From positions 1,977,364 to 2,041,363 of the forward strand of contig JANPWX010000172.1 in the NCBI GenBank assembly GCA_024734555.1: a stretch of 64,000 nucleotides of DNA, written 5' to 3'. Made by a program: the position numbers and the translations under genes. The stretch comes from Trochalopteron elliotii. Lineage: Eukaryota > Chordata > Aves > Passeriformes > Leiothrichidae. The notes beneath the pieces are model-generated. The model was not told the DNA's origin and did no database searches. It saw only the letters and a program-made list of their open reading frames with translations. Position 1 is the stretch's first letter; every line of letters begins with the position of its first letter. Shown here piece by piece: positions 11,562 through 22,746 of the stretch.

Positions 11562-11619
11562 GGGTTTTTGTTTTGGTTTGGTTCGTTTGGTTGTTTGATT
11601 TTTTTTGTTTTTTTTTTTT
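11562..11619. repeat. T/G-rich low-complexity tract
   Basis: Runs of TTTTG and TTTGG units grade into poly-T. It is simple sequence with no other meaning visible. Confidence 0.75.
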
Positions 11620-13592
11620 CATTTTGAAGAAATTAGTACATTATAAGAATTAGTATTTAAATCTAATTGAAAACTGGAGTTATGCTGAATGGAAAATTAA
11701 TTTCCTCATTAGCTGGAGAACTTTTGTGGTATTCGTACAATAAGTACTCAGCCTAAAGCATCAATCAATATTATAGAATGTTTTAAAACAAATACAAACA
11801 ATTTATGCTATGACAATTTGTAGCATTACTTATTGATAAAAGAAAAATGATACATAGAAACTCAGTGCCACATAATTCTAATTCTTAGTTGGATATTATC
11901 TGAGATTGCTCTTGATTAAATATGATTTGTGTTATATCTGTATAATTCCGGTCTTCATTACTATAATAGATGTGCATTAAAACTGCATTATAATGTCCTA
12001 ATTGTGAAATTGCCATTGAGTAAATTAAGGTTATGAGTATTGTAATGCAATATTTTACTGAATGTTTTATTTCCCAGTGCTTAAATTTCCTTGCATATTG
12101 GAATCATAAAATTAATTGCTGAAGTTAATAAATAATGATAGATAGTCTAAGTCAGTGGTAAGTCAGAGAAGAATCCAGGTTTCCTGAATTCCTATTCTCT
12201 CCCTAAAGAATAGACAAAGTAGATACTTCTTTCTGAAATTGTAGTGATGCGCCACTGATATAATTTTACTATTATATTAACATTACTAAAATAAGACAAG
12301 ATCAAGCATCAAATCAAAACTTGAAGATACAAGGACATAATGTAATGAACTTTCATTCAAGGTCAGTAGAAATTATTCTATTGACTTTAATAAAACTGTT
12401 ATCAATTCATAATGTGCTGGCATCAAGTGTATGAATAGCTCCATTAGTTAAATAGCTAAAGTTCCTAACAGCTTATATGTCAGAAATTTTCAGAATCAAA
12501 CCCTAGATGTCTCCTAAAAAACCTGCAGAGAGTCAGAAGGGCTGCATTTACATTATAGATCCCAAACGGAGTGACTCTGTCATCCACATTTTAAAGAAGT
12601 TATGAATGGATCTGCCAGACAATTACTGCTGGGTTCATGTAACATTATCTGCAAAATATTAGTATTTTGGAAAACAATGGTCATTCCAAAATGTGATTTT
12701 GTTGAGCATTAAAATGAAATTAGAACCTTTCTGAAAAAAATGCCAAACAGGCATAAAAAGACAGAAGCCAGTAAGAATACTCCCCTTTACCCTGTCTGAT
12801 GGTGTTCAACTTTGCATAGCTGGCCCAGAAAGAGATTAATACACTGAATCAGTGGGGTTTGAACCTCTTTTGCCCATTTCCTCCAGGAAATGCCTGAGCA
12901 CTAAGCAGCCATCCACTTTGAGGAAAAGAATGGAAAGCTGTCTTTCTCTTTTTTTTTTCCTTCCAGAAATTCACTTATGAATCTGAGAAGCCTTCTTACT
13001 GGAACAAATATTTTCCACAAAAAGGTTCCATTTCCTCAAGTCAGTATTTTTGCATACAAACAAATAGACTGTGGGAAAATTCCCACCAAGCTTTACTTTG
13101 GAGCCTTTCAGAAAAAATCATGCAAGGGAGAATTATAGGAATGGCATTTACAAAGGCATACACATGTTATCCTCTTTTGAGTTCAAGCACAGTGACATGG
13201 CAATATCTAGGACAAAGACTTGAAGGCATTTAACCTTTCATTTTTCGAGCAGCAGAAATCTCTGATACAAGAAAATCGGCCAGACATAAATAAACAACAG
13301 AATTCTGTACCATTCATCACAAGCTACAATTTACTCAGTTTATAAAGACTTCAGTGGGGATTGTGCTGAAGCTTGTCAGCAGAGTCTGCAGGACCAGGAT
13401 TGAGAGGGAGCAACCAAGAGGTTATTGACGTAACAGGCCCAAGTGTCTTGAACGATGTGTCCTAGAAATGGGAATCAAGGAAAATACAGCTCAAACTGGC
13501 CGGCAGCTACTTATGTAAGTAGCCTCACCAAATTCAAACCTGCCCTAAAAAGGCACTTAACAATCTTCTGGCTGCAACAATGTGAAAAGAAG

Positions 13593-13686
13593 GTAAATAG
13601 CTGGAATAAGAACTATGCAGGCTGTAGTCAAATGCAGTAGTAAATAACTGGAATAAGAACCGTGCAGGTTGTAGTCTTGCAGAAAT
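13593..13686. repeat. 47-bp tandem duplication
   Basis: Two head-to-tail copies, 13,593-13,639 and 13,640-13,686, each starting GTAAATA and sharing CTGGAATAAGAAC and GTAGTC. Over the first 37 bases there are four differences, all transitions. The last ten bases of each unit diverge. No coding function is apparent. Confidence 0.8.
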
Positions 13687-13877
13687 GGCTGGGATGATCA
13701 TGAAGTAAGTTACTTCTCCCATCTGCCCTGCGTGGGCAGATCAAGATAAACCAGTTGCTTTCACAGTGATGGAAAAGCACTTGCATAGGATGTTCCTGTG
13801 GTGAAAGCTGTAAAGGCATGGACCATCACTGCCATTTCTCCTGCATGTGGCCTCAGTGTTTGAGTGCTACATTTTCT

Positions 13878-14112
13878 CACAGAATCACAGAACGTCCTGT
13901 ATTGGAAGGGACCCACAAAGATCATGGAGTCCAACTCCTGGTCCTGGACAGGACCCATGAGTCACACCAGATGCCTGAGAACGTCGTCCAAATTCTTCTT
14001 GAACTCTGTCAGGCTGGGTTGACTGGCTGGTGACCATTCCCCTGGGGACCCTGTTCCAGTGCCCAACCACTCTCTGAAGAAACTTGTCCTAAATCCAACC
14101 TCAAGCTCCTCA
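13878..14112 (-). mobile_element. CR1 retroposon, 3' fragment, minus orientation
   Basis: The plus strand starts with the reversed CR1 end (TCACAGAATCACAGAACG), then TTGGAAGGGACCCACAAAG, the GTCCAACTCCTGGTCCTG block and CCTGTTCCAGTGCCCAACCA, ending near TAAATCCAACCTCAAGCTCC. This is the reversed avian CR1 3' region. It is 5'-truncated at about 235 bp and moderately diverged. Overlapping frames at 13,818-14,150 are repeat-derived. Confidence 0.9.
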
Positions 14113-17100
14113 AGCCTAGCAAATCTCAACTGGTAAGCAAGACTGAGCAAAAGAATTCATGTGGCAAAAATTTAATGAATAAATGCTGGTAATGCAACTT
14201 GCAACTGCAGACTAGTTGAAAGTGCAAAGAACATTAAAAAACGTAACCCTGTCCAGCCTACACACACATTTTCTCTGGATAAAAGTAATGTCATTTGCAG
14301 ATACTAGTCTTGTAGGAAAGTTCTGTAAGCATTTGGGAAATGAAAACTATTCTTACATACTGAATAACCAAAGAAGATAGAGAGTGGTGAAAAAAACATA
14401 TGTGACAGTTGTGTTGTGTGACAGTTTTTCTTCTCCTCCTCCAAACCATTTGCCTGGCAAACCCCTTTTTCTTCTTTTTAGTTTTTCCTTAACTTTTAGG
14501 GTCTTGACCACAGCTTACCCCTCAAGGAACAAGCATAAAAAATATATCCAGTGAACATTAAAAATCATAATATCTCTATCACATTAATTTCATTTCTATT
14601 ATCTACATCAAAGCATGAATTTGGGGAAGGTATGTTTATTCAGGGTAGAGAAACAGAATGTTTAGCAGAAGACCCCTTTCCTCAGTCTCCTTAAAACATA
14701 AATCACAGATTCTCTAACAGTCTTTTGACACAGAGGTATTTGATTAGGGAAAACCTGCTCTAATGGAAAGGTTTTAGTTAGCTTGGGATTAAAGAGATGA
14801 GATGCTTTCTGGTGAATCCTGGAGCTGTGGGTCTTCCTGGGTCATGCATTTCCAGCTCCCTTGGAGACTGTCGCAGTGCTGAAGGCTCAGCAGCTTTGGT
14901 ATTCATCCAAGATGCAGCGTGACTGCTCCAGAAGGTACTCAGCTCCACAAGCATATTTAAAACATCAGCTTCTGTCTCTGAGGTAGCAGGCTGGGTATGA
15001 TGAGTCGGAATCCCACTGAATGAAGCATCATACAGCCATCCTTCAGAGGCCATCTGTACCTCCTCCAGAACACTATGGCTTTTCATTAGCAGTCTTGGAA
15101 GAAGTGTACTCACCACACCTTCTGGGAATTTCTGAAGAATACAGTTCAAAAGTTCCCTCTTTCACTATTTCCTTATTCCAAAGCAGGGAAAGTATCTTTG
15201 TCCTGTCCAGTTCTTAAAGAGATGAAACAAAGTTTGGCATCCTAATTTCAAAACATTAACAATCACTTAGACTTTCACTTCTGCCCAGACCTGATTTATG
15301 GCTCTCACCTTGCAGGACATATAATCCAAACCACAATCCACTTAGGTCCACAGGAAGAATCTTCAGTCCAAACCATTACAACAACCCATTACTCTTCTGG
15401 CTTTTCTACACCACCAGGAAATGTCAGTGAGTGCCAAACTTTAGCAACTGCAAACAAAGGGAAATGGATATTCATCTCTACCATTACTTTCATAATTAGT
15501 TGAACAGGGAAAAAACAATCTTACCAGGAAATCCTCACAAGTCTAAACTACATCTGTCAGCCTTGTTTGCTTGCCAGTTCTTCTGATGAACCACAGGAAA
15601 TATATTCCAACTCCAGCACAGATTGTTCAGAGGAGACAAGACAGGCTCATTAGCACTGTAACCTGCAGGCAGTAGGCAGACACAAAAAGCCTTCAGCCTT
15701 TGGATAGGGTAGAGCAGATGCAACCTCACAGGCTTGCCTGACGCAACTGGATTATGTATTCATAATTTTGTTTATCCTATAACCCTGACTGTGGCTCTTT
15801 ATCAATGCACATGTGACCTCGATAAAGCAGGCTCCTAGATCCGAAGCTCACATGCATGAGAAACCTGGATAGTGCAGGTTCCCTGCGTGCAGTTTCTCAA
15901 AGAACTGTATTTCTTCCATGCTGGAGGGTAACTGCAGTAAAACTACTAATTGAGGCAGTCATCAGATATTAATAGAGTCACTTGAAGGAGTGGTGTGCAG
16001 GACTTCCTAGGCACAGTAAGTCATGTTATGAGTACATCGCTTTTTGAAAACAATGTGATTTTGTCAAAGCTTGCTGTACAACACACCAGGAAATGTATTA
16101 AAATAAATAATCTGAATATCTGAATAGTGTATTTAAAATTAAATACATCAGAAAGTAAATGAGGCATATTTTGTGGGTCTGAATGTTTCTGTCTCCTCTA
16201 GCTAAATTCCATATCATTAAATGAAGAATTTCAATAGGCTTATTAGTTTGTTGTCTATAAAACTTTTAGTAAATTTATATGTACCCCACTCAGCTACTTT
16301 CAAATAAAGGCATTAGAAGCTGTTTAACTGAAGGGGTTTTTTTAACTGAAATTCACAGAAAATTTTTTGTTTGTTTCATCAAGTGAAGGAGGTAATCTTT
16401 ATAAAAGTTTCCTTTTGAAACAGATTGCTTGGAGTCCTTTACTGTAAGAAAAATATTTCTCTTATATCCCACAATGGCACTCTCCTAATTTTATGAGATT
16501 AGGAATAGGCTGTCAAAATTCTGAAACACAGGGGGATCCTAATCATGAGCAGCTTGTTCCAGCTAGAATCATATTTCCTATGTTGCAGGACAGCAGTGGG
16601 CAAAGTGCTTCATTTGCACCTCACAGAAATGTGGTTTTCCTCCCCAATTTCTCAGCAGAATGCAACAAGACACTTCCTCTGGTCCTTAGCAACAGCCCTT
16701 AGCAAGGGCTGACAGAGAAGTACAAGCAGCAAAGCCAGGACTAGCAAAGAGCTATTGATTCGTGAATGAAAGAGAACATTTTCTGAAATAAAAAAAAATC
16801 ATCTAGTCACAATAACTCTAGGACAAGTCTAACTTTAGTGACTAGAAGCAAAAAGAGCAGGCAACTTGAATTGACATTGATCTTTCTGGCATTCCAAGGG
16901 TAATATTTTCGTTATGATAAAATGTTCTTTAACAATCTCTCCGGTGAATTGGGCACAAACATGCTTTTCTTCTACATTGGTCCTGCCTATCTTCCTGTTC
17001 CACCTATTTTTATACTACTAAAAAATATTTGTTTAGGCAATGCAAACAAAATCCCTCTTCCATGTGTTTAAGTTCCCTTGCCATTTATGCTATACTGTGG

Positions 17101-19495
17101 TACAGGACCAGCAAGACAGATAACAATTTAGTTTCAAATTTTTTTTTTTGTCTTCTTTTCAGTCTCCAATCAGAAAAGGAATAATAAAACTTGCCCACAA
17201 TGTCAGTAAACATGCAGGATCTGGACAAAAGTTCTACAGCATCCCTTCCCAACAAACACACCAGCAGAGAAGCGTACACACATACATAAATAAAAACATT
17301 TATGGAGACAGACAGGAAAGTGTGTTTTGTCCAGAGAAATATTTTTGTGTACAGTAATGTAGAAAAAATCAACACGAAGTTACATATTATATAAAATATA
17401 TGTATATAAAATTTCTTCATCCATTTTTAAACTTTGATTCCCAAAGAAAACAGGTGAAAAAATGTGATTACGAATGTCTTTATGGATCTTCATCTTTCAT
17501 CAATTTCCATGGTTTCTTTGCCCATCTTAATCAGGCGATAATTTGTCTAATTAACATTTTTCATAGGAGGGAAATAGACTGTGTGCTTTTCAACACTGTT
17601 CCAAAAATATGTAGCAGTATTACGTGACAAAATGCATTGGTAGCAGATATATGACTATTGCTTGTTATTATAAAGCATCCACTGTGCATTCATGGGCTGC
17701 ACAGAAGACAGTCTCTGACTGGAGTCCTGTAGAGTCTCAGTGAAGATTTATGTGACTTTTTTTTTTTTCCTGCAGCTTATGATGTGGCAGAATGACCAAT
17801 TTATGATGTGGGTGGAACTTTGTTCAGCACATGGAAATGCCTCCACTCTCCAGATTATGTTCTCCTGTGGTGGGCAGCAATGCTTTCTGCCCTCCATATG
17901 GCCACCATGTGCTGGCAGACACCAAATTGCAATGTGGGTTAAATGTAAAATAACCACAAGAGCTCCTGAGCCAGTAATTACAAAGCTCCTTTTGATATGG
18001 TTAGTGTATCATTATCTGTACTGTGCAATAATAAAACAGAGCTCATGTTGTCCCTCTCTTCTCCTTCAGTAGCTGGGGAGCTCATTGCAGAACTATCACA
18101 CACAATTGATGTTCACAAAATGCTTTTAGGAATTGTCATAGCAGCAGCAAAGAGCACACCAAAATTGCAGTTCTAATTAGACATTAGCTTGAATAAAATC
18201 TTGGAGAGGACAAAAAAAGAGTCTTATTCTGCTCATTTGCTGAAGACATATCTTGGCATCCTGGTCTGAGCTGCTCAGGCTCTGGGGTAGATGAGCTGGT
18301 TTGGAGGGCATCTCAGGTGTTAAAGAAGCCCATTTAAAGTCTAAATTATCAAGTTTTAGCACTCTGTACTTGTGTGTTCAAGGAACACACAGCTCTGTAA
18401 ACACTGCCAGTTCCCATTTCTATCCAGATGTAGTTCAAGGCTCAGATGTGAGTTATTTCATAATTTTGGCATTGCCACAAGTACCTCAAAAACTAGTCCC
18501 TGTGGTTTTATGCAGCGGCTGAGATAAACTGGGATTCAGAAGCAAATACTTTCTGGATATGCTTAGCTATAGGCTTAGGACAGGTTGTTCTTAGGTAAAG
18601 AGCTCATAACTATTGCTTTGCTTTGGTGCACTAAATCCCAACATTTTTGCAAGGGTTTTTGATAGACTTGAGATTTTTGAGAAGGTAGAATTTACTGGGA
18701 GGGATTTGTTGAACAGGGAGTGCTTAAACTGGTTTTTCTCTTACACTTGGCAAATATGGATTATTACTTGTCATAGTTCATAATGGTATTTTATGTGTGA
18801 TTTTGACTGACCTGCTGTGTTAAATGAAAACAAATAGGACTTGTCACTCATTTGTCTTCTGAAAATGTCATTCAGAACATTCTAGCTGTCTGGTGCAGGA
18901 TGGGCTTCCTGCTGATCTTCTTGCAACATCTATAAAGCAATAGATGAACACAAATCTGTCTCTATCTGGAAATGTACAAACATTCCCATTAATCAGGAAT
19001 AGAGAAGTTGGTATGCATACAAAATTCAGTTAGAAGGTAACTCACATGAACACCAAATAGGATTTTCAGGTTTGTTGCCTATTTGTCATTTATAACAACT
19101 GACAGTGTTCCAATGAGCTTCAGCATTTTCCTCCTTATAGTATATGGACTATATTATTATGTCATTATTATAGTGTATTAATTATTCATTATGTTGAATT
19201 AAATAATAAAGAAAAGTATGTCTTGGGTATACAATGAAAAGCTACATGTATATACAGATGTGTACAGGGCAGGGCTCTAAGAGACCTGTGATCAAGGGAG
19301 TGAAGGACCTCTCAGTGGCAGCTTCTCCAGCTGTGACTTCCACCTAGGCTGCACATTGTGGGCACTGTAAAACCCACAACATGAAACTTCATTGACAAAC
19401 ATGTCACACATCACGGGTGGCTGCAGCTCCTCACATTTAGCATGAACAATTCCAGCTCAGCTTTAACCTTTATTAAGACTGTCAGGCAGCACTTC
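14113..19495. other. Unannotated intergenic DNA
   Basis: About 5.4 kb without a recognised gene or repeat. A minus-strand open stretch at 14,778-15,149 is 123 codons long but begins at TTG, and I find no domain in it. The rest is AT-rich unique sequence with scattered short homopolymers. Confidence 0.5.
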
Positions 19496-19538
19496 AAAAA
19501 AAAAACCCAAAACAAAACAAAACAAAAAAAACAAACAA
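19496..19538. repeat. A-rich (CAAAA)n-like tract
   Basis: A run of As interrupted by CCC and by CAAAA units. It resembles a degraded poly-A, but no retrocopy body is evident beside it. Confidence 0.8.
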
Positions 19539-20969
19539 CTTTCTGCTTTACATTGGTAATTTTCATTTAATTACAGCTGTATTAGTATATTTGTAACTAA
19601 AATGCTAGCCATGCCATTTCTACCCTTTTTTTTTTTTTTCCCAATCTGTTATAAACCAGTCATTGGTTTCCTGACCCAGACAGCTCCCACGGGTATCAAA
19701 CACCCTCTAAGTACTAGATTTCTGGACTGGCTTTCTGATTTGGCTGACAGACATGCAAAATCACACACAAGGAAACTGCTCCAAACCAGGTTGGCAGAGA
19801 CTGAAAGCTACTGCTATCTGGAGTTTGTCCAGAGATAGATGGGAATTACAGTAGTTTTGTAGTCTCAGTCAAGTTCCTGGATGACCAGTATCTGCATCAC
19901 AAAGCCACCACTATACCCTTCACTTGGCAGTAATTAGCACTTTGTTAACAATCTCCACAAGGGAAAAAGCACAAGAAAGACCAGAGAGTGAGTGACGGGG
20001 CAAACAGCTGGATATCCAAGATAGCTATATGCAATATCAAGAATATGTTGAATAAAGAGGAACATTGACAGTCTTCATATGCTCAAATCTGTGGCATCAT
20101 AAGGGCCAAGAAGTCCTGATGGAACAAATCAAGGAACTGGAATATGGACACAGATACAGCTTTTTTTTCAAGAAAAAGGGTATGTAGACATGAATACTTG
20201 CTTTCCAGTTCAGTGAGAGCTAAGAAGCTGGCTTCTTGACTGCCTTTAAGTGAAAATGAGGAGGGAAAAGAAAAAAGATGCATGTCTTGTTGGATGTGTT
20301 TTGGAGAAAACTAAATCATGGAGAAGAAGTAATACATGAGGGTCTTTTTGCTTGAGCAACTCACAGAGATATTCAAGAGTCAACCTTGTCTCTACAAGGC
20401 ACTTCAAATAGCATTATATCCTTTGAAAAGCAATAAAGGAGGACACAGACAGTTGACAGGGTCTTGGAATACACTGAGGGCAGGTTTTCCCTCAGAAGGT
20501 GTGGTGTGATGTGAAGAGACAAAATGTTTGGGGACACAGCTAAACTGAATATGATTCAGCTAATAATGAGGGGTTGCTTTAAAGGGTGGAAGGTAATCTG
20601 GGTGAAAGAAAGCAGGTATGAAATGACAGACAGCTATTTTAGGAGTAGCCTTACTATTAAGGATGAACTACATAAGAGCAGATTTTTAAAAATACATAAG
20701 CTGGTGTGGAGGCCTCTTGAGAAGATAATTGAAAGGATAAAAGGGTAGGAGACCACTGGCAGATACTGAAAAAAAACATATTAAAGGTTCTTCCATAAGC
20801 TGTTCAGATACAAAGGGAAAAGAAAGCACAACTGCAGGTTGATATTGTATTCTAAAATATCTTTTTAGCACCTGGAAATGAAAGTCCCACACAAATCCTG
20901 GAAAACCAGGACACCTGTCTATGTCTGACTGTATAATATGTAAGGACAAAGCAAAACATTTGGGCATAC
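19539..20969. other. Unannotated DNA, possibly part of an old LINE
   Basis: No recognised gene. The segment from about 20,400 is purine-rich on the plus strand and may be the more decayed 5' part of the ancient CR1 copy that follows, but I cannot align it convincingly. Confidence 0.35.
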
Positions 20970-21353
20970 AAAGAGTTACATATAGTAGGAGGCATAAAAG
21001 GCAACCAGAAAATGTTACCAGGACATTTGATGAGGAAAGAAGTGCAGCCATATAGCAGAGAGAGCAAATAACAGACTGCACAACAGAGGCCAAAGTATCC
21101 ATTGCTTCAGTCTTCACTAAAGAAGCTTCTTATCCACAATGCCTAATAAAATTTGTTTAAACAAAAGAAAACAGGGTTGGACCAGAACAGACAGGGAACA
21201 GTTAGAAATGCTTATCTAAAGCAATATTCAAGGCCTGACCACATTCACCAAGAAGTACTGAAGGAACAAGTCACAGTAATATCTGAGCCATTAGAACTTG
21301 CCTCAGTGTGTTGGGCTGAGGAACAAGGGAGCAAATTAGGATAGAAGAGAATA

Positions 21354-21603
21354 GATATAAATATAAATATAAATATAAATATAAATATAAATATAAATAT
21401 ANNNNNNNNNNNNNNNNNNNNNNNNNNNNNNNNNNNNNNNNNNNNNNNNNNNNNNNNNNNNNNNNNNNNNNNNNNNNNNNNNNNNNNNNNNNNNNNNNNN
21501 TAAATATAAATATAAATATAAATATAAATATAAATATAAATATAAATATAAATATAAATATAAATATAAATATAAATATAAATATAAATATAAATATAAA
21601 TAT
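21354..21603. repeat. (TAAATA)n hexamer microsatellite, split by a gap
   Basis: About 8 units before the gap and 17 after it, nearly without interruptions, so the true length is unknown. Every unit contains TATAAA in one register. The 110- and 121-codon Tyr/Ile/Leu frames here are only translations of the repeat. Confidence 0.97.
21402..21500. other. Assembly gap (99 N) inside the microsatellite
   Basis: The unresolved bases are flanked on both sides by the same hexamer repeat, so the gap almost certainly reflects a repeat tract that could not be assembled. Its size may be only an estimate. Confidence 0.97.
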
Positions 21604-22718
21604 AGTACAATACCTGTGAGTTGAAAGGGAAAAAAGGAATTATAGAATAGCCAGCCTACCTCTGACACCCAGAGACTCCAACCACTCCCTGTACAATATA
21701 CTTACAAACATTTTGAGGAAAAGGTGTTAAAAATTATAACCAAATCACACAAAGTCTGATTGATTTATTTCATTTCCCAGATAACTCACATTCATAGCAT
21801 TCAATATGCTGTATCTTTATTTTAGCAAGGGTTCTGGCATGACCCTTAATGACATCCAGATCTTAACTGGTTAAGTGCAAGTAAAATCAGTGTCTAACGG
21901 AATGCACACAAAAAATTGCAGACACACAGTTTTGTGATGCACAGGGGTAATAGCTTAAATATGATCTCACCAGAAGATCTTGTATATCTGCTTTCTACTT
22001 ATGGATGATATGGGTATTGGAGCAGAGAATAGACTTACAAAATTTACAGGTGACAATGAGGAAAAGGGATGGGAGAGCTTTCGGTGTTTGGGAGACCAAG
22101 ATCTGAATTCAAAATAGTCTTCACTCCAAATTAAACAAATGGAGTTAGGTAAAAGTATGTCTAAAGCATTATTCTTGGGAAGGGGAAAACAAATTAATAT
22201 TTAAATGATAGGAAATAAATGCAATATTTTCAGAAAAAAAAAGGAGAATAAAAGGTCAAAATTATGCTAGATTTCAAACTCAGTGAGCTAATAACATGGT
22301 ACTGCTACATGTATTAAGAGCTAGACTGTGTGTAAGAAATAGGGATTGGGAAGTTTCAGCAGAAGTCCCTTTAACAGCTCCAGGAATACTTAAAAACACA
22401 GGTGAATTAGTGAGAAGTAGACAGAGTCAACGAAAGTGAAGGGAACTTACAAAGAATGGAGGAAGAGACTGCAGTGCCTCCTTCTTGAGGAGAATGACAA
22501 GGGACATGACATCAGACTTAGAGTGCATCAGCTTTTCTCCGGGAGGGTGGTGATCCATTGGAAGTTGGTGGGACAAAAAAGAAGTGAGTTCCCCAGCTAA
22601 TGGAAGGATTACTGGCAGCCTGTCTCACATGTTTACTCAACACTATAATTATCATTACCTACAGACTCACTGAGTTCTGATTTGCCCTCCACTGAATGAT
22701 TGGTATCCTAGTAACACA

Positions 22719-22746
22719 TTTTTTCTTTTCTTTTCTTTTTTTTTTT
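22719..22746. repeat. (TTTTC)n / poly-T tract
   Basis: Short pyrimidine simple repeat of TTTTC units ending in a T run. Confidence 0.8.

Larger units (their letters stand above)
8890..13592. other. Unannotated AT-rich DNA upstream of miR-148a
   Basis: No exon or named repeat recognised. A near-perfect inverted repeat sits at 9,411-9,427. A GGGGGCCCCC palindrome is at 10,736-10,745. A T/G-rich low-complexity run is at 11,562-11,619. From about 11,100 to 12,450 the sequence is very AT-rich and contains many TAAT/ATTA-type words. Open frames are at most 119 codons and unconvincing. Confidence 0.5.
20970..22400 (+). mobile_element. Ancient, decayed CR1-type LINE, plus orientation
   Basis: Several separated stretches keep the order of the CR1 reverse-transcriptase region. 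GCATAAAAGGCAACCAG and TTGCTTCAGTCTTCACTAAA (about 20,990-21,120) resemble the segment before the polymerase core. TCTTTATTTTAGCAAGGGTT (about 21,810-21,830) resembles the YLDFSKAFD region. AAATTTACAGGTGACAATGA (about 22,040-22,060) resembles KFADD. TTCTTGGGAAGGGGAAAACA follows at about 22,170. All frames are broken by stops. A hexamer microsatellite and a gap lie within it. The strong decay suggests an insertion much older than the CR1 tails elsewhere in the window. Confidence 0.55.

Noticed and set aside
21245..21668. Two minus-strand frames of Tyr-Ile and Tyr-Leu repeats resembling membrane proteins
   Set aside because: They are translations of the TAAATA microsatellite and its gap.
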